A stretch of 64,000 bases of DNA from Pyrenophora tritici-repentis (taxonomy: Eukaryota > Ascomycota > Dothideomycetes > Pleosporales > Pleosporaceae): assembly GCF_003171515.1 (NCBI RefSeq), contig NC_089390.1, positions 2,480,001-2,544,000 of the forward strand, in the 5' to 3' direction. Of the stretch, positions 1 to 10,632 are shown one piece after another; the first letter of the stretch is position 1, and each line of letters opens with the position of its first letter. Below the pieces are notes generated by a model. That model worked only from the letters and a program-made list of their open reading frames with translations, was not told where the DNA came from and searched no databases. A program made the position numbers and the translations under genes.

Positions 1-1158
1 CTCAAGGGTCTTTACGGCACAGCGATGTTGCATCAGCGGAGAATGGCGAGTATGCCATCATCGCAATACGTGGGTCAGATGGATAATCAGATGTCGCCAG
101 TGTCTAAGAGATGTGTTCCTCGAGGTCAAGAGATGGCAAAGATCCCTGCTATGTTTCAGCAATACCATTCTGATGAAGAGAAGAGGAATAGCGAGAGGGT
201 AGTTGGGTTGAATAAGGAAAACGGTGGCTTTGCTGGATTCGGTATACCGCAGCCGTCTCCCAGATCCTTCAACAACACTCCTGGACACGGTCGCCAACCT
301 ACCGATCCTTTCGTGGACTATACACCAGAACCGAGCTCTCGTATACTGCAGCCATCGAATCAGTATCTGGTTCCAGGTCAGTCTTCCGTCGGCGCATCCA
401 GGTTCACTGCAGGTCTGCCATCGCCCGCCTCTGCTTTTGCACAAAATCTCGTTGCCACACAGCCGCTTCCTCAAGTCTTCTACAACACAGAGCCAAACAC
501 ACCAGCATGGCCGTCTTCTGCTCCCCCAACATTCACGCTAAACGTTCCACCTAACAGGGCATACGCACCGTCACCTTCACCGCACGTATCTGCCCGCCCC
601 TCTCTTCCCATACCTCCACCTCCTCTCCCCAGCCTCGGAGCCCACTACACGCAGGATCCCACCGGCCGCGCGCGTCTCGACTCGCAAAAGAGCGTCCGCG
701 AAACCTGGATTCGCACCGAAGCCACAAAGATAGCTCAACTGTCTCGTCTCCGCCACCAAGCTGAACAGCTCTACACCAAGACCCAAACCCAAGAAGACTT
801 TGAGCTCTGGCAGAAAGCCTCAGCCGCATTCGCCGAGGCTACCAGTTTGGAAAAGAGGCAGGAGGAGCGCCGCGCATTACTTCTGAAGGACAGGGATATG
901 TTGCCGTTGACGACGACGAGGAAGGAGGACATGAGTGCTGCGATGAGGGAATTGTTTGAGACTGCGGGTGTGGATGGAGGAGAACGCAAGTTGTTGGGAT
1001 TTGTGATGGCGCTTATGGAGAGAGTCTGCGCAGAGGTCAAGGATGGGGAGGGCCATGAAGGCGGTATCTCAGCGGATATGCTTGCGACGCTTAGTTTGGA
1101 GGAGAAGAAGGAGCTGCGTAAGCATCTTGTTGGCCGACTCCAGAAGGTGCAAAAGTAG
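1..1158 (+). CDS. Hypothetical disordered protein, 5'-truncated by window edge
   Basis: The frame is open from base 1 to the TAG at 1156-1158, so the gene probably starts outside the window; the first ATG inside is at 25. I do not recognise the family. About the first 210 visible residues are rich in Pro, Ser, Gln and Asn and look disordered. The last 160 residues, from a segment reading SVRETWIRTEA onward, are charged and helical, with heptad-like Leu, Lys and Glu, and end in a Lys-rich stretch (EEKKELRKHL). Such a layout fits a scaffold or regulatory protein, but no catalytic motif is visible. It is convergent with the MFS gene, 225 bp away. The existence of the gene is fairly sure; its function is unknown. 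Confidence 0.7.
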   Translation, partial: LKGLYGTAMLHQRRMASMPSSQYVGQMDNQMSPVSKRCVPRGQEMAKIPAMFQQYHSDEEKRNSERVVGLNKENGGFAGFGIPQPSPRSFNNTPGHGRQPTDPFVDYTPEPSSRILQPSNQYLVPGQSSVGASRFTAGLPSPASAFAQNLVATQPLPQVFYNTEPNTPAWPSSAPPTFTLNVPPNRAYAPSPSPHVSARPSLPIPPPPLPSLGAHYTQDPTGRARLDSQKSVRETWIRTEATKIAQLSRLRHQAEQLYTKTQTQEDFELWQKASAAFAEATSLEKRQEERRALLLKDRDMLPLTTTRKEDMSAAMRELFETAGVDGGERKLLGFVMALMERVCAEVKDGEGHEGGISADMLATLSLEEKKELRKHLVGRLQKVQK

Positions 1159-1383
1159 GCGGACAGGTAGATGCCTAGGCCCGTTGCGAGATGAGGCAAG
1201 CAGAATCTATGTCCAAGTAGTATGACTTGATGGTGGAAACGGAGGAGGTGGTGTAAGACTAGCAAAGTATGTGGAATTCACGAGAAACCCATGCTCCCAT
1301 CTGTTTCCCTAAACAGGAAAAGAAAATTAATTACAAAGATTCTATGTACAAAACGTCATCAGGTCAGGTCAAATATAGCTAAT

Positions 1384-3312
1384 CTAAGCCCCACCACCAG
1401 GCACAATCTTCTTCCCCTTGACACTCTTCTGCTCCATGCCCAAACTCACAAAAAACGCTATACAACTCGTCGCAATCGCCAGTATAAACGCCGTAACAAT
1501 CGCATTGTTATAGCCCCTCAGCACGCCCGGCAGAAGAGCTGCAGACACCACTTTCCTCAGATTCGTCGCCCCCGCATTCGCCACAATGCGCCCATCAAGA
1601 CCGGGCGCATACTTTGGAATCTCCTTGGCCAGCGTATTAACGAATATGTTCTGTGCAATAGAAATGGATAGGGCGCCGCCGAGTGAATTGAAAAACATGA
1701 CGCAGGCGTTGGCAGTCGGCATGTCTTTCTCGTTGGTCACGACTTGCACGGCGACAAAAGGGATTTGCACGCCGGCTCCCGCGCCGATTCCCGAGAGAAT
1801 TTGATACCCAATCCATTGGCTGGATGGGGAGCCGACTTTGAGCGTGTAGAGCATACCAGCGCCGATGGCGAAGACAGCGCTGCCGAACCACATAAAGGGC
1901 GCGTACCAGCCGACGACTGTAATAAGGCCGCCGATTACAATGGATGAGCAGGTGATGCTGACAAGGTAGGCAATGGTGCGGATGCCGGACTGTTCGGCCG
2001 TGGTGCCCTTGATGGCTTGAAAGTAGAAGGGGAGGTAGAAGATGTGTCTTCAATCGTGTTAGTTTGTTTTTGCAAAGAACTATAGTGGGAGCAAGGGTAA
2101 CTCACGTGTACAAGGCCATTGATAGCAGAGTCGAGTAGAGACAGCTAACAAGGACTGTGCGCTGAGTAAATACTCGTACAGGAATCGTTGCCCGCTCACC
2201 CTGGCGGAGCTGGATGATGATGAAGACGATGATAAGGAGTCCGAAACCTAGTAGCGTGCCCCATACCTTGGAGTTACTCCACGCGTATGTGAAGCCGCCC
2301 CATTGCAGTGTCAAAAGCAGGCATACGATAGCGCAGATGAGAAACACAGCGCCGGCAATATCAATGTTCTTGAGACGCTCCTTGACAGGAAGATGCGAGT
2401 ACTGGCGCTTAGGGTTGCTGAAGAAGAAGAAGACAACGAGGAGCGAGACGGCACCGAAGGGCAAGTTGATCCAAAAGCAAAAGCGCCAACTTGCGATACA
2501 AAGTCAGTCCGAGCCAGCCTCGTATTTGTTTACATTAGGGGAACTTACCTAAGCCGGTCCGTGAAAGCACCGCCGAGAATGGGTCCGACGACAGACGCAA
2601 TGCCAAACATGGACGACAATGCAGCAATGTAAATAGCTCGTTTTCGCAAGGGTACCGAGAACCCAATGATGGTCATACCGCCAGAGTATAGTGCTGCTGC
2701 GCCAGCTCCGGCAACCGCTCGCCCGATGATGAACATTGGTGAGCTCGTCGCCGCTGCGCAAATGACTGAACCAACCTCGAAGATTACAAGGGCAATCAGG
2801 TATGTGTATTTAACATCAAAGTATGTGTATACCCTGCCGAAAGACGGTTGAAGAGACGTTGTTGTCAGGAGGTATGACGAGCCGTACCAGCCTACATCGT
2901 CGAGACTGTTAAAGTAGGTGGTGATCTTGGGGATGGCGGTAGCGATGATTGTGTTATCGAGAGCGATGACGAAAGTCGTAAGACAGAGACCTATGGATAG
3001 CATAACCAGTTTCCAGCCGGTAAGGTATTTTGATTCGTCTTCGACTTCGTCATCGGCGTGCTCCTTTTCAGCGACATCAGCGCCAGTCTTTTCCCCGTCT
3101 GCTTTTCTTGTAGCCGCCTTGTCCTGTGAATTTGTATCGTTGCTGGTTCTCGACTCCATTGCATGCGTTTGTGTGTTTTCTTTGGCCTCTAATGTGGTTT
3201 CGGGACTCTTTTCGGTACCCGTTATCCTCCCATCGCCTGCTGTGGATGGATGTGAAGCTTCGGCATCGCGAAATGGTGTGCTTGCGCTGACGGAACCATC
3301 GTTCGTTTGCAT
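1384..3312 (-). CDS. MFS drug:H+ antiporter, DHA2/14-spanner type
   Basis: Three exons: 3312-2549, 2489-2106 and 2047-1384, joined by GT-AG introns (GTAAGT and GTGAGT donors), give about 603 residues. The first ~95 residues are a charged cytosolic tail. Transmembrane segments follow, with the motif ALDNTIIATAIP in TM1, typical of 14-TM DHA2 exporters, and the antiporter motif C (SVVGPILGGAFTD) around TM5. The first splice restores DRLSWRFCFWINLP, a conserved family stretch; the second restores ALYTHIFYLPFYFQ. The family exports toxins, antifungals or secondary metabolites from the plasma membrane or vacuole using proton motive force; the substrate cannot be read here. No biosynthetic genes lie next to it, so a general detoxification role is as likely as a metabolite-specific one. 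Confidence 0.93.
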
Positions 3313-4413
3313 ACCGCCTCTATTGCCGTCGCACCCAGGGTCGAGAAGTTATGTGTGCTGCCGCTTTGAACTACGTAGTACTTCCAAACGGGTGGGTAGA
3401 AGGGATAGATACAGACAAGCGGGTCGGAAACAAATGCTCGTTACCCAAGATCCGCAATTTGTTTCAATATGTATTACAAGAAAGAGTGAAGTGGAAAAAA
3501 GCAAAGAAAGGAGACCTTCGGGGTCCGTATGTATGCAACCCTACGGACCCTGCTCACGCGCCGCAATCAAATTGCATAGTCCTTGGGACATGGCCGTATA
3601 GAATACGGTCATCGGCAACCAGGCGAGGTGTCAAATGAGCACTTCTAACCGAGTTGGCGCGGCATTTTGGTTCCCGTGCTCTAGTCCGCCAATCATATAA
3701 TATGGAAGAAAACAAATCCCATGTTGCCGATCTCTACCGGCTTCGCTACAGTTGCAGCAAGCGTTTGTGGCGCTCGGCCTTGCCGTATATCTCTTCCACC
3801 CATAGGCTCGACTGCGCTTATGATAAATTCAAAAGTCAACCTGACGCGCGATAAGGCCCCTTTTATTGGTCGTGAATTAGTTGTCGCATGATAGCAGAGC
3901 GATAGATGTTGGTGGATGTCGCTATGCATGGGTCTAGTTGCGGTCTGTAAACTTGTACGCCTCCCTCGGTTAGACACAAGCCTGGCCATCCCAGCTAGGA
4001 TCGAACGATCTCGAACCATCGAAACCGAATGCGAACATGTGATACGGGATCCCTAGTCTTCGTCTACTATTGCAGATCTGATGTCCATATCAAGCTTCAT
4101 CCTTGACGAGCATGTGCAGCGGCCCGTTTCGCTCCCGAAGCCGTACCACGGGTTGAAGAGCAATTTCCAGTCAAAGCTTCAAAGTTACCATTGAGCAGGA
4201 TACGTATAATACATGTACAAGGCGACACTCGGTCGAACAAAGGCGACGAGAGTTGGTCTTCGCAGGTCTAGAAAGGTCAAAGTAAAGGGTGCATTCATAC
4301 TCCCTCCCATAACATCTAAATCTCGCTATTATTACAGTGATCTCATCACAGCTCTGCAACATCCCATCGATCTAACTGACTTGTTTCACTGGAGCTGAAT
4401 TAGAATTCGTAAT
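3313..4413. other. Intergenic region upstream of the MFS gene
   Basis: About 1.1 kb. Short ORFs are present on both strands, but none has family-like composition or splice support. It should contain the promoter of the MFS gene. I see no convincing RNA gene or repeat. Confidence 0.5.
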
Positions 4414-4605
4414 TTAAACGACTGGATACTTTCGCACCTCGACTGGGCATGAATCACAGGATGTTTCGATTTTGACTGTGGCTAAGATTTTGCCATCATG
4501 ACCTCTGCCACACTTTCGTTGAATCATCTGGCCTTTGGGACATAGTTGCTGAAACACCATCTCGGTGTGTCCACACTTGTGAGAGTAGGCGTGGTAGAAA
4601 CACAT
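4414..4605 (-). CDS. Small Cys/His-rich protein, 63 aa
   Basis: The first true ATG of the frame is at 4605; the longer frame reaches back to 4671 only through a TTG. The product starts MCFYHAYSHKCGH and carries six Cys and four His, including CGH, KCGRGH and a C-x2-C pair near the end (SCDSCP). The pattern resembles a small zinc-binding module. I believe short fungal proteins of this pattern occur repeatedly in Pleosporales genomes, but I cannot name a characterised member. No signal peptide is visible, so a secreted effector is unlikely. It stands alone between long non-coding stretches. Its being real rests on the regular Cys/His spacing. Confidence 0.5.
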   Translation of the reverse strand: MCFYHAYSHKCGHTEMVFQQLCPKGQMIQRKCGRGHDGKILATVKIETSCDSCPVEVRKYPVV

Positions 4606-7600
4606 TGAAGGCGACAGTGGAAAAGTATTGGTATCGACTGAAAATTGGTTGGAAGCCCAATTGTTTGTCAAGGGCCCGTTTTGACGGCGAGATAGAACTA
4701 AATATATCTGGTGTCTTTTTGGTATGACTCCAGGATATTTACTATATTGTTAGGCCAGTCTGATGTGAGAAGGGGTATCAGCTTCATTGCCTCATGTCTT
4801 ACCTAAGACGAAGACCAAAGTGGAAAAAGTCAAAGTTCGTACAAGTGAATAAGTGAATGAGTGAATGAGTGAATGAATGACAATGTAGAAGTGCTTTTGT
4901 CAAGGGAAATATAGCTTGGGATTATGAAAAGGCTGTATAGATGAACAGTACAGTGTTGGGTTTCTGCATGCAGTCGGCTACTCTTTATATGGTAACCTAT
5001 GCATGCCTTTGGACATGATTGCCACTCTTTGCTCAAGTTACGCAGTTTGACAAGTATGAGCAACTAGGCAATCGGAAGTACATCCGCTGTCTGACAAATT
5101 CTAGCATTGTACTCGGCGAGGATACACGGATCTCATCCTGCTGTCATGGCGTCGAAGCTGGATGGAGACTCACCACCAGGTATGGAAAAGTAGTCGCACA
5201 TGTTATTTTACAGTAGTGTATGACTCCTTCCCGCTGCTGTTCAGCCCTGCGAATGCGTCAATGCGTTGTGGTACAAGCGAAGGCGGAAGGCCCCGGGTAG
5301 GTGGGTACGAAGCGCCTGTTTGGAATGCCGGGGTTCTACGAACGCGTGCTCCCGTAGTACATGCATAAACGATGGTCAAACATCGTTTAGCGATGGCAAG
5401 ATTTGCTCTGCCGAACCGGTGCCACGGTGTGTATCGCCAAAGTGGGTTGTTTGATTTGCAGGATGGGGACGTTGGTGTTTTCCTTCCAGAATTGTACATG
5501 TTTTCCTCAACGCCGCCTTGCCGCCGGAAGGTAACTTGTAACCAACTAGGTGCTTGATGGCGCGATATCCGGGCTTGAGGCCGTATACACTTGATTCTGA
5601 TATCTGAGACGGCAGGTCTGGTGGGAAACCCTGGGTTTCCAAGCGCGACGCGTACGTCTCACTGAGCGGCGACATAGTAGAGCTGGTGTACGTTGATCTC
5701 TTCTAGTTTCATCGCACAGCCCGCTGCGTCAGCGCAGATGGTGTTCGCAAAGTTTTGATGGTATTTGTCCAGCAATTTTTGGAAGTCCCAGCCAATCAGC
5801 GTGTGGTCTCACCGCTAATTCAGGTGGAGTCGTTGGATACAAACTTGCTGCAAGCCTTGCTTTGGCCCGCATATGACGAGATGATAGCTAATGATATCCG
5901 GCAGGTACCAGTTCCTTTGGGATCGGTGATGGTAAGCTCAAGGCGGACAGGATTGTTTGAGCATTCGGCTCAATGTTCGCCTTCAAGGTTGAAAGATGCG
6001 AATTACTCCGCTCGGCCATACTCACAGGCTCGCGACGTCATGCCAGGAACATGTCATAGTTTGTGAATGTATCGTCAGCATACACCCTGCTCGTTTACGC
6101 GGTAGGATGCAGAGTGTACATGGACATGGCAGCATGTGCTGACCGCTCATGGTTGAATTGGAAGCGGCCTCTTTACCGCTTGCGAATGAAGGGGAGATGG
6201 CGGCTTGGGACTATCGCTTCGAAGCATCTCTTTCGGGGACGGACGATGATGGCATACTGCATCCCATCCAGCCGTGGAACGATGCGTTGGCAACGGGAGT
6301 CGGTCGTCTGAGACGGCAGCTGAGGCACAGCCCTGCAAGTGCACGCTGGCACTGGCGAAGGTCGAGGCGGAGACGTTGACGTCGACTAGGAGAATATTGA
6401 AATGGCAGTTCTAGCTTGGATGCCAGGTGGCAACGCCTGTCTCCGTCTGAACCATTAACGGGAAAAAGGACCTGCAGCAGACGTGTGTAGTCTAACTAGC
6501 GGAGAGCCTGACGCTTGACACGTAGCCCACCATGGCTCGCCTGTCTGCATATTGACGCAGGAGCTGCATGTGCACCTGCGTCTCCAGAAGGTCGGAATGG
6601 TTTGGATGAGTTAATACTAGCAACCGTTGCCTTTGCGTTCGCCCTGCAATTCTTCTCTTCTGCCGTTGTGTTGTCGCTGTTGTTGCTGTTGTTGCCGTCG
6701 TCCGCGCGCAATTGCAGTGCGCACTGCCGCTCGTTCCCCTCAACACCAAGCCCGTGACCGTAACGGTCGCATCATCAAGAAGAAGCCCCACCGGCTGCCC
6801 AAAGCGCACTGCAACGGCTACCCTCTGTGCGCATCTGCAAAGTTGGAGTTTGCCTGCTCGAGCTGCTGGTGTGTGTGCGCGGCCAGGTTCGCGTCCTCGG
6901 CATCCCAAACAGCTGCACTGACCGCTGCCACACCGCCTGCTAACGTCACGGCCCTTTAAGACGGTCGCATAACCTCGCACGCTGGGACTTCCGGAGCTGG
7001 AAGACGTCGCGATGCGCTGTCCGAGGCCTCAGATCCACACCTCCCAGCCTCCCTGCACTTCACAATCGAGGCTTGACGTCTGCTAGCCTGGCGCAAAGGG
7101 TCCTGCATTGCCTCGTCCACTGTGCCCTTCGATTGGCTCAGCCATTGCCCGCGTCGTCGAATAAGAGCAAAGCCTAGCTCCAACACAGCGACACCCTCTC
7201 CATCTATCCGTTTCGAGACATATCTCTCCAATGTGAGCCTTGCTACGCAATCTGCCAGTCTAGCATTCAAGTGCGTCGCTGACAGCTGCCCAGACGTTTT
7301 CCAATATAGACTCGTCCCCACACGAGCGGCATACACCACCATTATCTTTTTTTCCCTCTCGTAACTTGTATAGACGCCTACATCATTCTATCATGTGCAT
7401 ACAGTCATCGTCACTCATCGCCTAATTCAATTCAACAAATCTCCGAGCTGCGCTTTCCGGATTGCGCCATCACGAGAATCGACCTTCACTGGAACAACGA
7501 CCGTGCACGGACACCCGGTCTTCTAGATTGTGGAAACACATCAATTGGCCATCTTTTCGTTGCTTCGGTTTCGAAATCTCCTTCCCTCGGCCGTCTTCTC

Positions 7601-7863
7601 CCAAGGCGTCATCGGTCAGCCTGGGCCGGGCTGCACTGTGTCTACCCGTTTGGAGATACAGCGCATCGGTCCGGGTTGGCGGTTAAGGTACGTCAGTGCG
7701 TCAGTCAGTCTTCACCATCTTCAACGCATTCTCCAGAACATTACCATCTTGACTAGCTCCATTTCCCATCACAGTCCCATCCACTTCCGCCATCTCTTTC
7801 CCTCCCCCTGGCCCGAGCTCCGACTTACGCCGTACAACAGACACCAGTAGAATTGGTTGAAAG
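4606..7863. other. Long gene-poor region before the 14-3-3-like gene
   Basis: About 3.3 kb without a gene I can support. It holds a short GTGAATGA-type microsatellite (about 4848-4880), a possible decayed coding stretch on the minus strand (about 5690-6160, see findings), and a CTGTTGTTG-rich low-complexity patch near 6670-6700. The last several hundred bases are pyrimidine-rich and fit the promoter and 5' leader of the gene at 7864. Confidence 0.45.
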
Positions 7864-9462
7864 ATGGCTTCTCTGGACTTTGATCAGAAGTTCCTCGGTC
7901 GGATAGCCAAACAGACAGAAGAGACAAATCCCTTTTTGTCCAGCGCGCTCTATCAGATCTTGGGCCTGTCGGTTCTGCTGGCCCGGAGACTCATTCGCGC
8001 CAGAAAGCTTCGCAAGCTAGACACGAGTCGAGACACGCCATCACTTGCAGCCTACCAGCACATACTCTGGATGTCCCGTGAGGGCTTGTCTATACTGGAG
8101 CTATACATACTTCCGTATGCTCAAGACAATCAGCATGGACCCGAGTGTAGAGTGTTGAGTGTCAAGTTGCGCGCAAGCTTCTACCACATCTTCTGTCTCT
8201 TCCACAACCAGCCGCCAGTAACGACAACAAACATGACGAGTACTGATCCCCGGCATCTTGGTGCACCCCCTTTGCCGTTGTCCCCACGAAACGGCAATGG
8301 GTACAGCCGCAAGACAGATCCTTCGAGACTGTCACCCCCATCGAAGCGTGCAGGCAAACAGCCTACCCTTCGTGAACCCGTCGACTCTATTGTGTCCGAG
8401 ACATCCTTTGTCACAAACCCCTATCCATCAGGTGGACCAGTAGGAACCCCATCGCCTGGGCCAACGATCAACGCGCCACCGGGCCTCAACCCTATCCCTA
8501 TTCCACAACCTTCATCTTTCATACTACCACCTCTGAACTTTATACCATTAGCTAGTGGCTACTTTACCACAGCCACGCAATACGCCACCTCATATCTACC
8601 CGGATCACATCCACTGAGACTATCTGTTGCGCTCGAACACAGCGCGTTCCTATGGGACTGTCTTCACGATCACGACGGATCACGACGCATTGCTCGGCGT
8701 GCCATCAAGGACGTATACCGCGCGCAAGAAGCTATGGACGATACAGAATTTGAAGATGCCGCAGAACTTGTGGGCATTCTCGGTCGAATGATGAAGCGGA
8801 AGAGTTGGGAAGGTACGCCACGTGTTGGTGGCATGGCCAGCCCGGAGCCAGTCACACAGGACTCTCCACAAGCAAGTAGTGGCACTCCCACTCAATCAGG
8901 TCGACCTACTACTTCTGCTGGTCCACGACCCCAGAAAAACAGCCGGAGAGCAGCAGAGGGTCCCCCAATATCGGACATCACTATACAAATACAACCACCA
9001 CCCAGTGCAACGCGCAGTCGAGCAAATACAGCAAGCAAATCGTCGCCTCGGCAAAAAGAAAGCAAAAGCCATGCGAACAGTCCGAGATCAGCAACACAGC
9101 GGCATGTCGAAGCTGGCAGTCCACACACCACACCGCGCACTAGGCGTACCAGCCACGAAAGTGGCTCCAGCACAACGCCTCGAGCACCACCGCAAGGACA
9201 TGGTCCCCGCTCACCCACCACACCATCCACGGTCCGTACCGCCCACCAAACATCGGGAAGCGGAGGGTCATCAAAAGGAACTCCCGTCGCCGGCACTTCC
9301 ACTCCCCTTACGCAAAGTGCGGCCGCAACCCTCATTTCTGACAACATGCGCAACTCGCCCACGCTGCGTCGCACACCCCCCACCCACTTTTCCTCGCCCG
9401 AGCACCATGGTTCGCCCTTCTCGCCGTCGCAGGAAAGCTCTTTTGCGCGCCAGAAGAGGTGA
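7864..9462 (+). CDS. Divergent 14-3-3-like protein with disordered insert and tail
   Basis: A single exon of 532 residues; the start has a good context (AAGATGG). Residues 1-120 form a helical block. Its part SREGLSILELYILPYAQ...RVLSVKLRASFYHIFCLF lines up with the 14-3-3 stretch that ends in the KMKGDYYRYLAEF helix. After about 105 disordered, Pro/Ser-rich residues, the fold resumes (about 225-315) with GSHPLRLSVALEHSAFLWDC and DGSRRIARRAIKD, matching the 14-3-3 helices THPIRLGLALNFSVFYYE and ACxLAKxAFD. The last 210 residues are disordered and rich in Ser, Thr, Pro and Arg. Classical 14-3-3 proteins bind phosphoserine/threonine peptides as dimers; several of the usual phosphate-contact residues are not evident, so phosphopeptide binding is uncertain. 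The identification is by pattern comparison only. Confidence 0.72.
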   Translation: MASLDFDQKFLGRIAKQTEETNPFLSSALYQILGLSVLLARRLIRARKLRKLDTSRDTPSLAAYQHILWMSREGLSILELYILPYAQDNQHGPECRVLSVKLRASFYHIFCLFHNQPPVTTTNMTSTDPRHLGAPPLPLSPRNGNGYSRKTDPSRLSPPSKRAGKQPTLREPVDSIVSETSFVTNPYPSGGPVGTPSPGPTINAPPGLNPIPIPQPSSFILPPLNFIPLASGYFTTATQYATSYLPGSHPLRLSVALEHSAFLWDCLHDHDGSRRIARRAIKDVYRAQEAMDDTEFEDAAELVGILGRMMKRKSWEGTPRVGGMASPEPVTQDSPQASSGTPTQSGRPTTSAGPRPQKNSRRAAEGPPISDITIQIQPPPSATRSRANTASKSSPRQKESKSHANSPRSATQRHVEAGSPHTTPRTRRTSHESGSSTTPRAPPQGHGPRSPTTPSTVRTAHQTSGSGGSSKGTPVAGTSTPLTQSAAATLISDNMRNSPTLRRTPPTHFSSPEHHGSPFSPSQESSFARQKR

Positions 9463-10378
9463 CTAGCAGAGACGGGGCGGGAGAAGCAAAGAAGAATGGA
9501 CGTGCAATGGACGAATTCGGCTTCGGAAGCTGATCTTGTGCTGCTGCCTTGGACGCAGCCTTCGTCTGTGTCTTCGACGCCGGTGGATCATGCCGGGTCG
9601 TCGTATCAAGCGCATTCAGCCGCTTGATAACATGTCTATTCCTTCCCGTCACGTCGCTGCTATATATACTCGGAGATGTGGTTTGCTCATGTCTTTACGG
9701 AACTGCACATACTCCCTCTTACCCTGGGCACTTCGATGCTCCTACCATACATACACTACACTACCACCTTTGTACCATACCCACTGGGCGTTCAACGGGC
9801 GTACATACATCTCTTCCTCCCTTTCGACGGATTTCCAATACTCCTTATCAGGTTTTCCTCAGACATACGTTTTCACATCAAACATTATAGCATGTACATG
9901 TCATGTGCGTGTGTCTACCAAAAGAGCCGCACTGATTCACACTTTGGCGGTTTGGCGGCGGGTTTGCAATAATGTCTTGTAATGACGACATGGCGTTCTG
10001 GGATTCGTTTGCTTTTCTAGTCATTTGGTCACGATAGGGTTGCTGACGATACCATTTTCTTGGATCTGAGTCATGTTTTCTTTGGCTAGTACGATGAGGA
10101 TGAGCGTACATATATTAATGAAAGGTGGGAATGAGGATGGTGAATGGGAGATTTTACTGTTGTTCATTATCGTGGTCTCGCTCTCCGTGACGTGCAATAC
10201 GCAGCCGTGGGTCGCCCCCCGCATTCCCTCAACCACAGAAATTTCTTCACACACCCCACACATATTACAGCCTATTTATCATCCCCATCATTTCCTCTTC
10301 CACTGCGTAATTTTGAATGCATACATAGATTGGATAATTTAAGAATTTCTCATCCAATTACAACGCAGTAAGCAGTCC
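9463..10378. other. 3' region and spacer before tRNA-Ile
   Basis: About 0.9 kb. Pyrimidine-rich stretches and overlapping short ORFs on both strands, none convincing. It probably holds the 3' UTR of the 14-3-3-like gene and the short upstream region of the tRNA. Confidence 0.5.
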
Positions 10379-10468
10379 GGTCGCTTAGCTCAGTTGGTTA
10401 GAGCGTGGTGCTAATACAAGATCTTGTATGATACGCCAAGGTCGCGAGTTCGACCCTCGTAGTGACCA
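10379..10468 (+). tRNA. tRNA-Ile (anticodon AAT) with a 16-nt intron
   Basis: The acceptor stem pairs GGTCGCT with AGTGACC; the D arm is GCTCAGTTGGTTAGAGC, the anticodon stem TGGTG/CGCCA, and the T arm GCGAGTTCGACCCTCGT. The anticodon AAT is at 10413-10415; after A34 deamination to inosine it reads isoleucine codons. A 16-nt intron (10417-10432) lies one base 3' of the anticodon, the canonical eukaryotic site cut by the tRNA splicing endonuclease. The mature length is 74 nt. Internal A and B boxes are present. Confidence 0.96.
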
Positions 10469-10481
10469 TCAATTACATATC

Positions 10482-10487
10482 TTTTTT
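10482..10487 (+). terminator. RNA polymerase III terminator (T6)
   Basis: A run of six T lies 13 bases past the tRNA-Ile 3' end on the coding strand, as expected for Pol III termination. Confidence 0.8.
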
Positions 10488-10632
10488 GCTGTTTTTGTAG
10501 ATACAGGCTGCTACGGAGCAGGACATTTCTCTACTTATAGAGTGTTTAAACTAGTTATGCTATATTATACTGATATTTTCTATTACTAACTAACTATAAA
10601 TTATATCCAAAATCCTACGTAGTACACATCCA

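Noticed and set aside
3985..4030. tRNA-like T-arm on the minus strand (GTTCGATCC)
   Set aside because: The T stem does not pair and no D arm, anticodon arm or acceptor stem can be folded.
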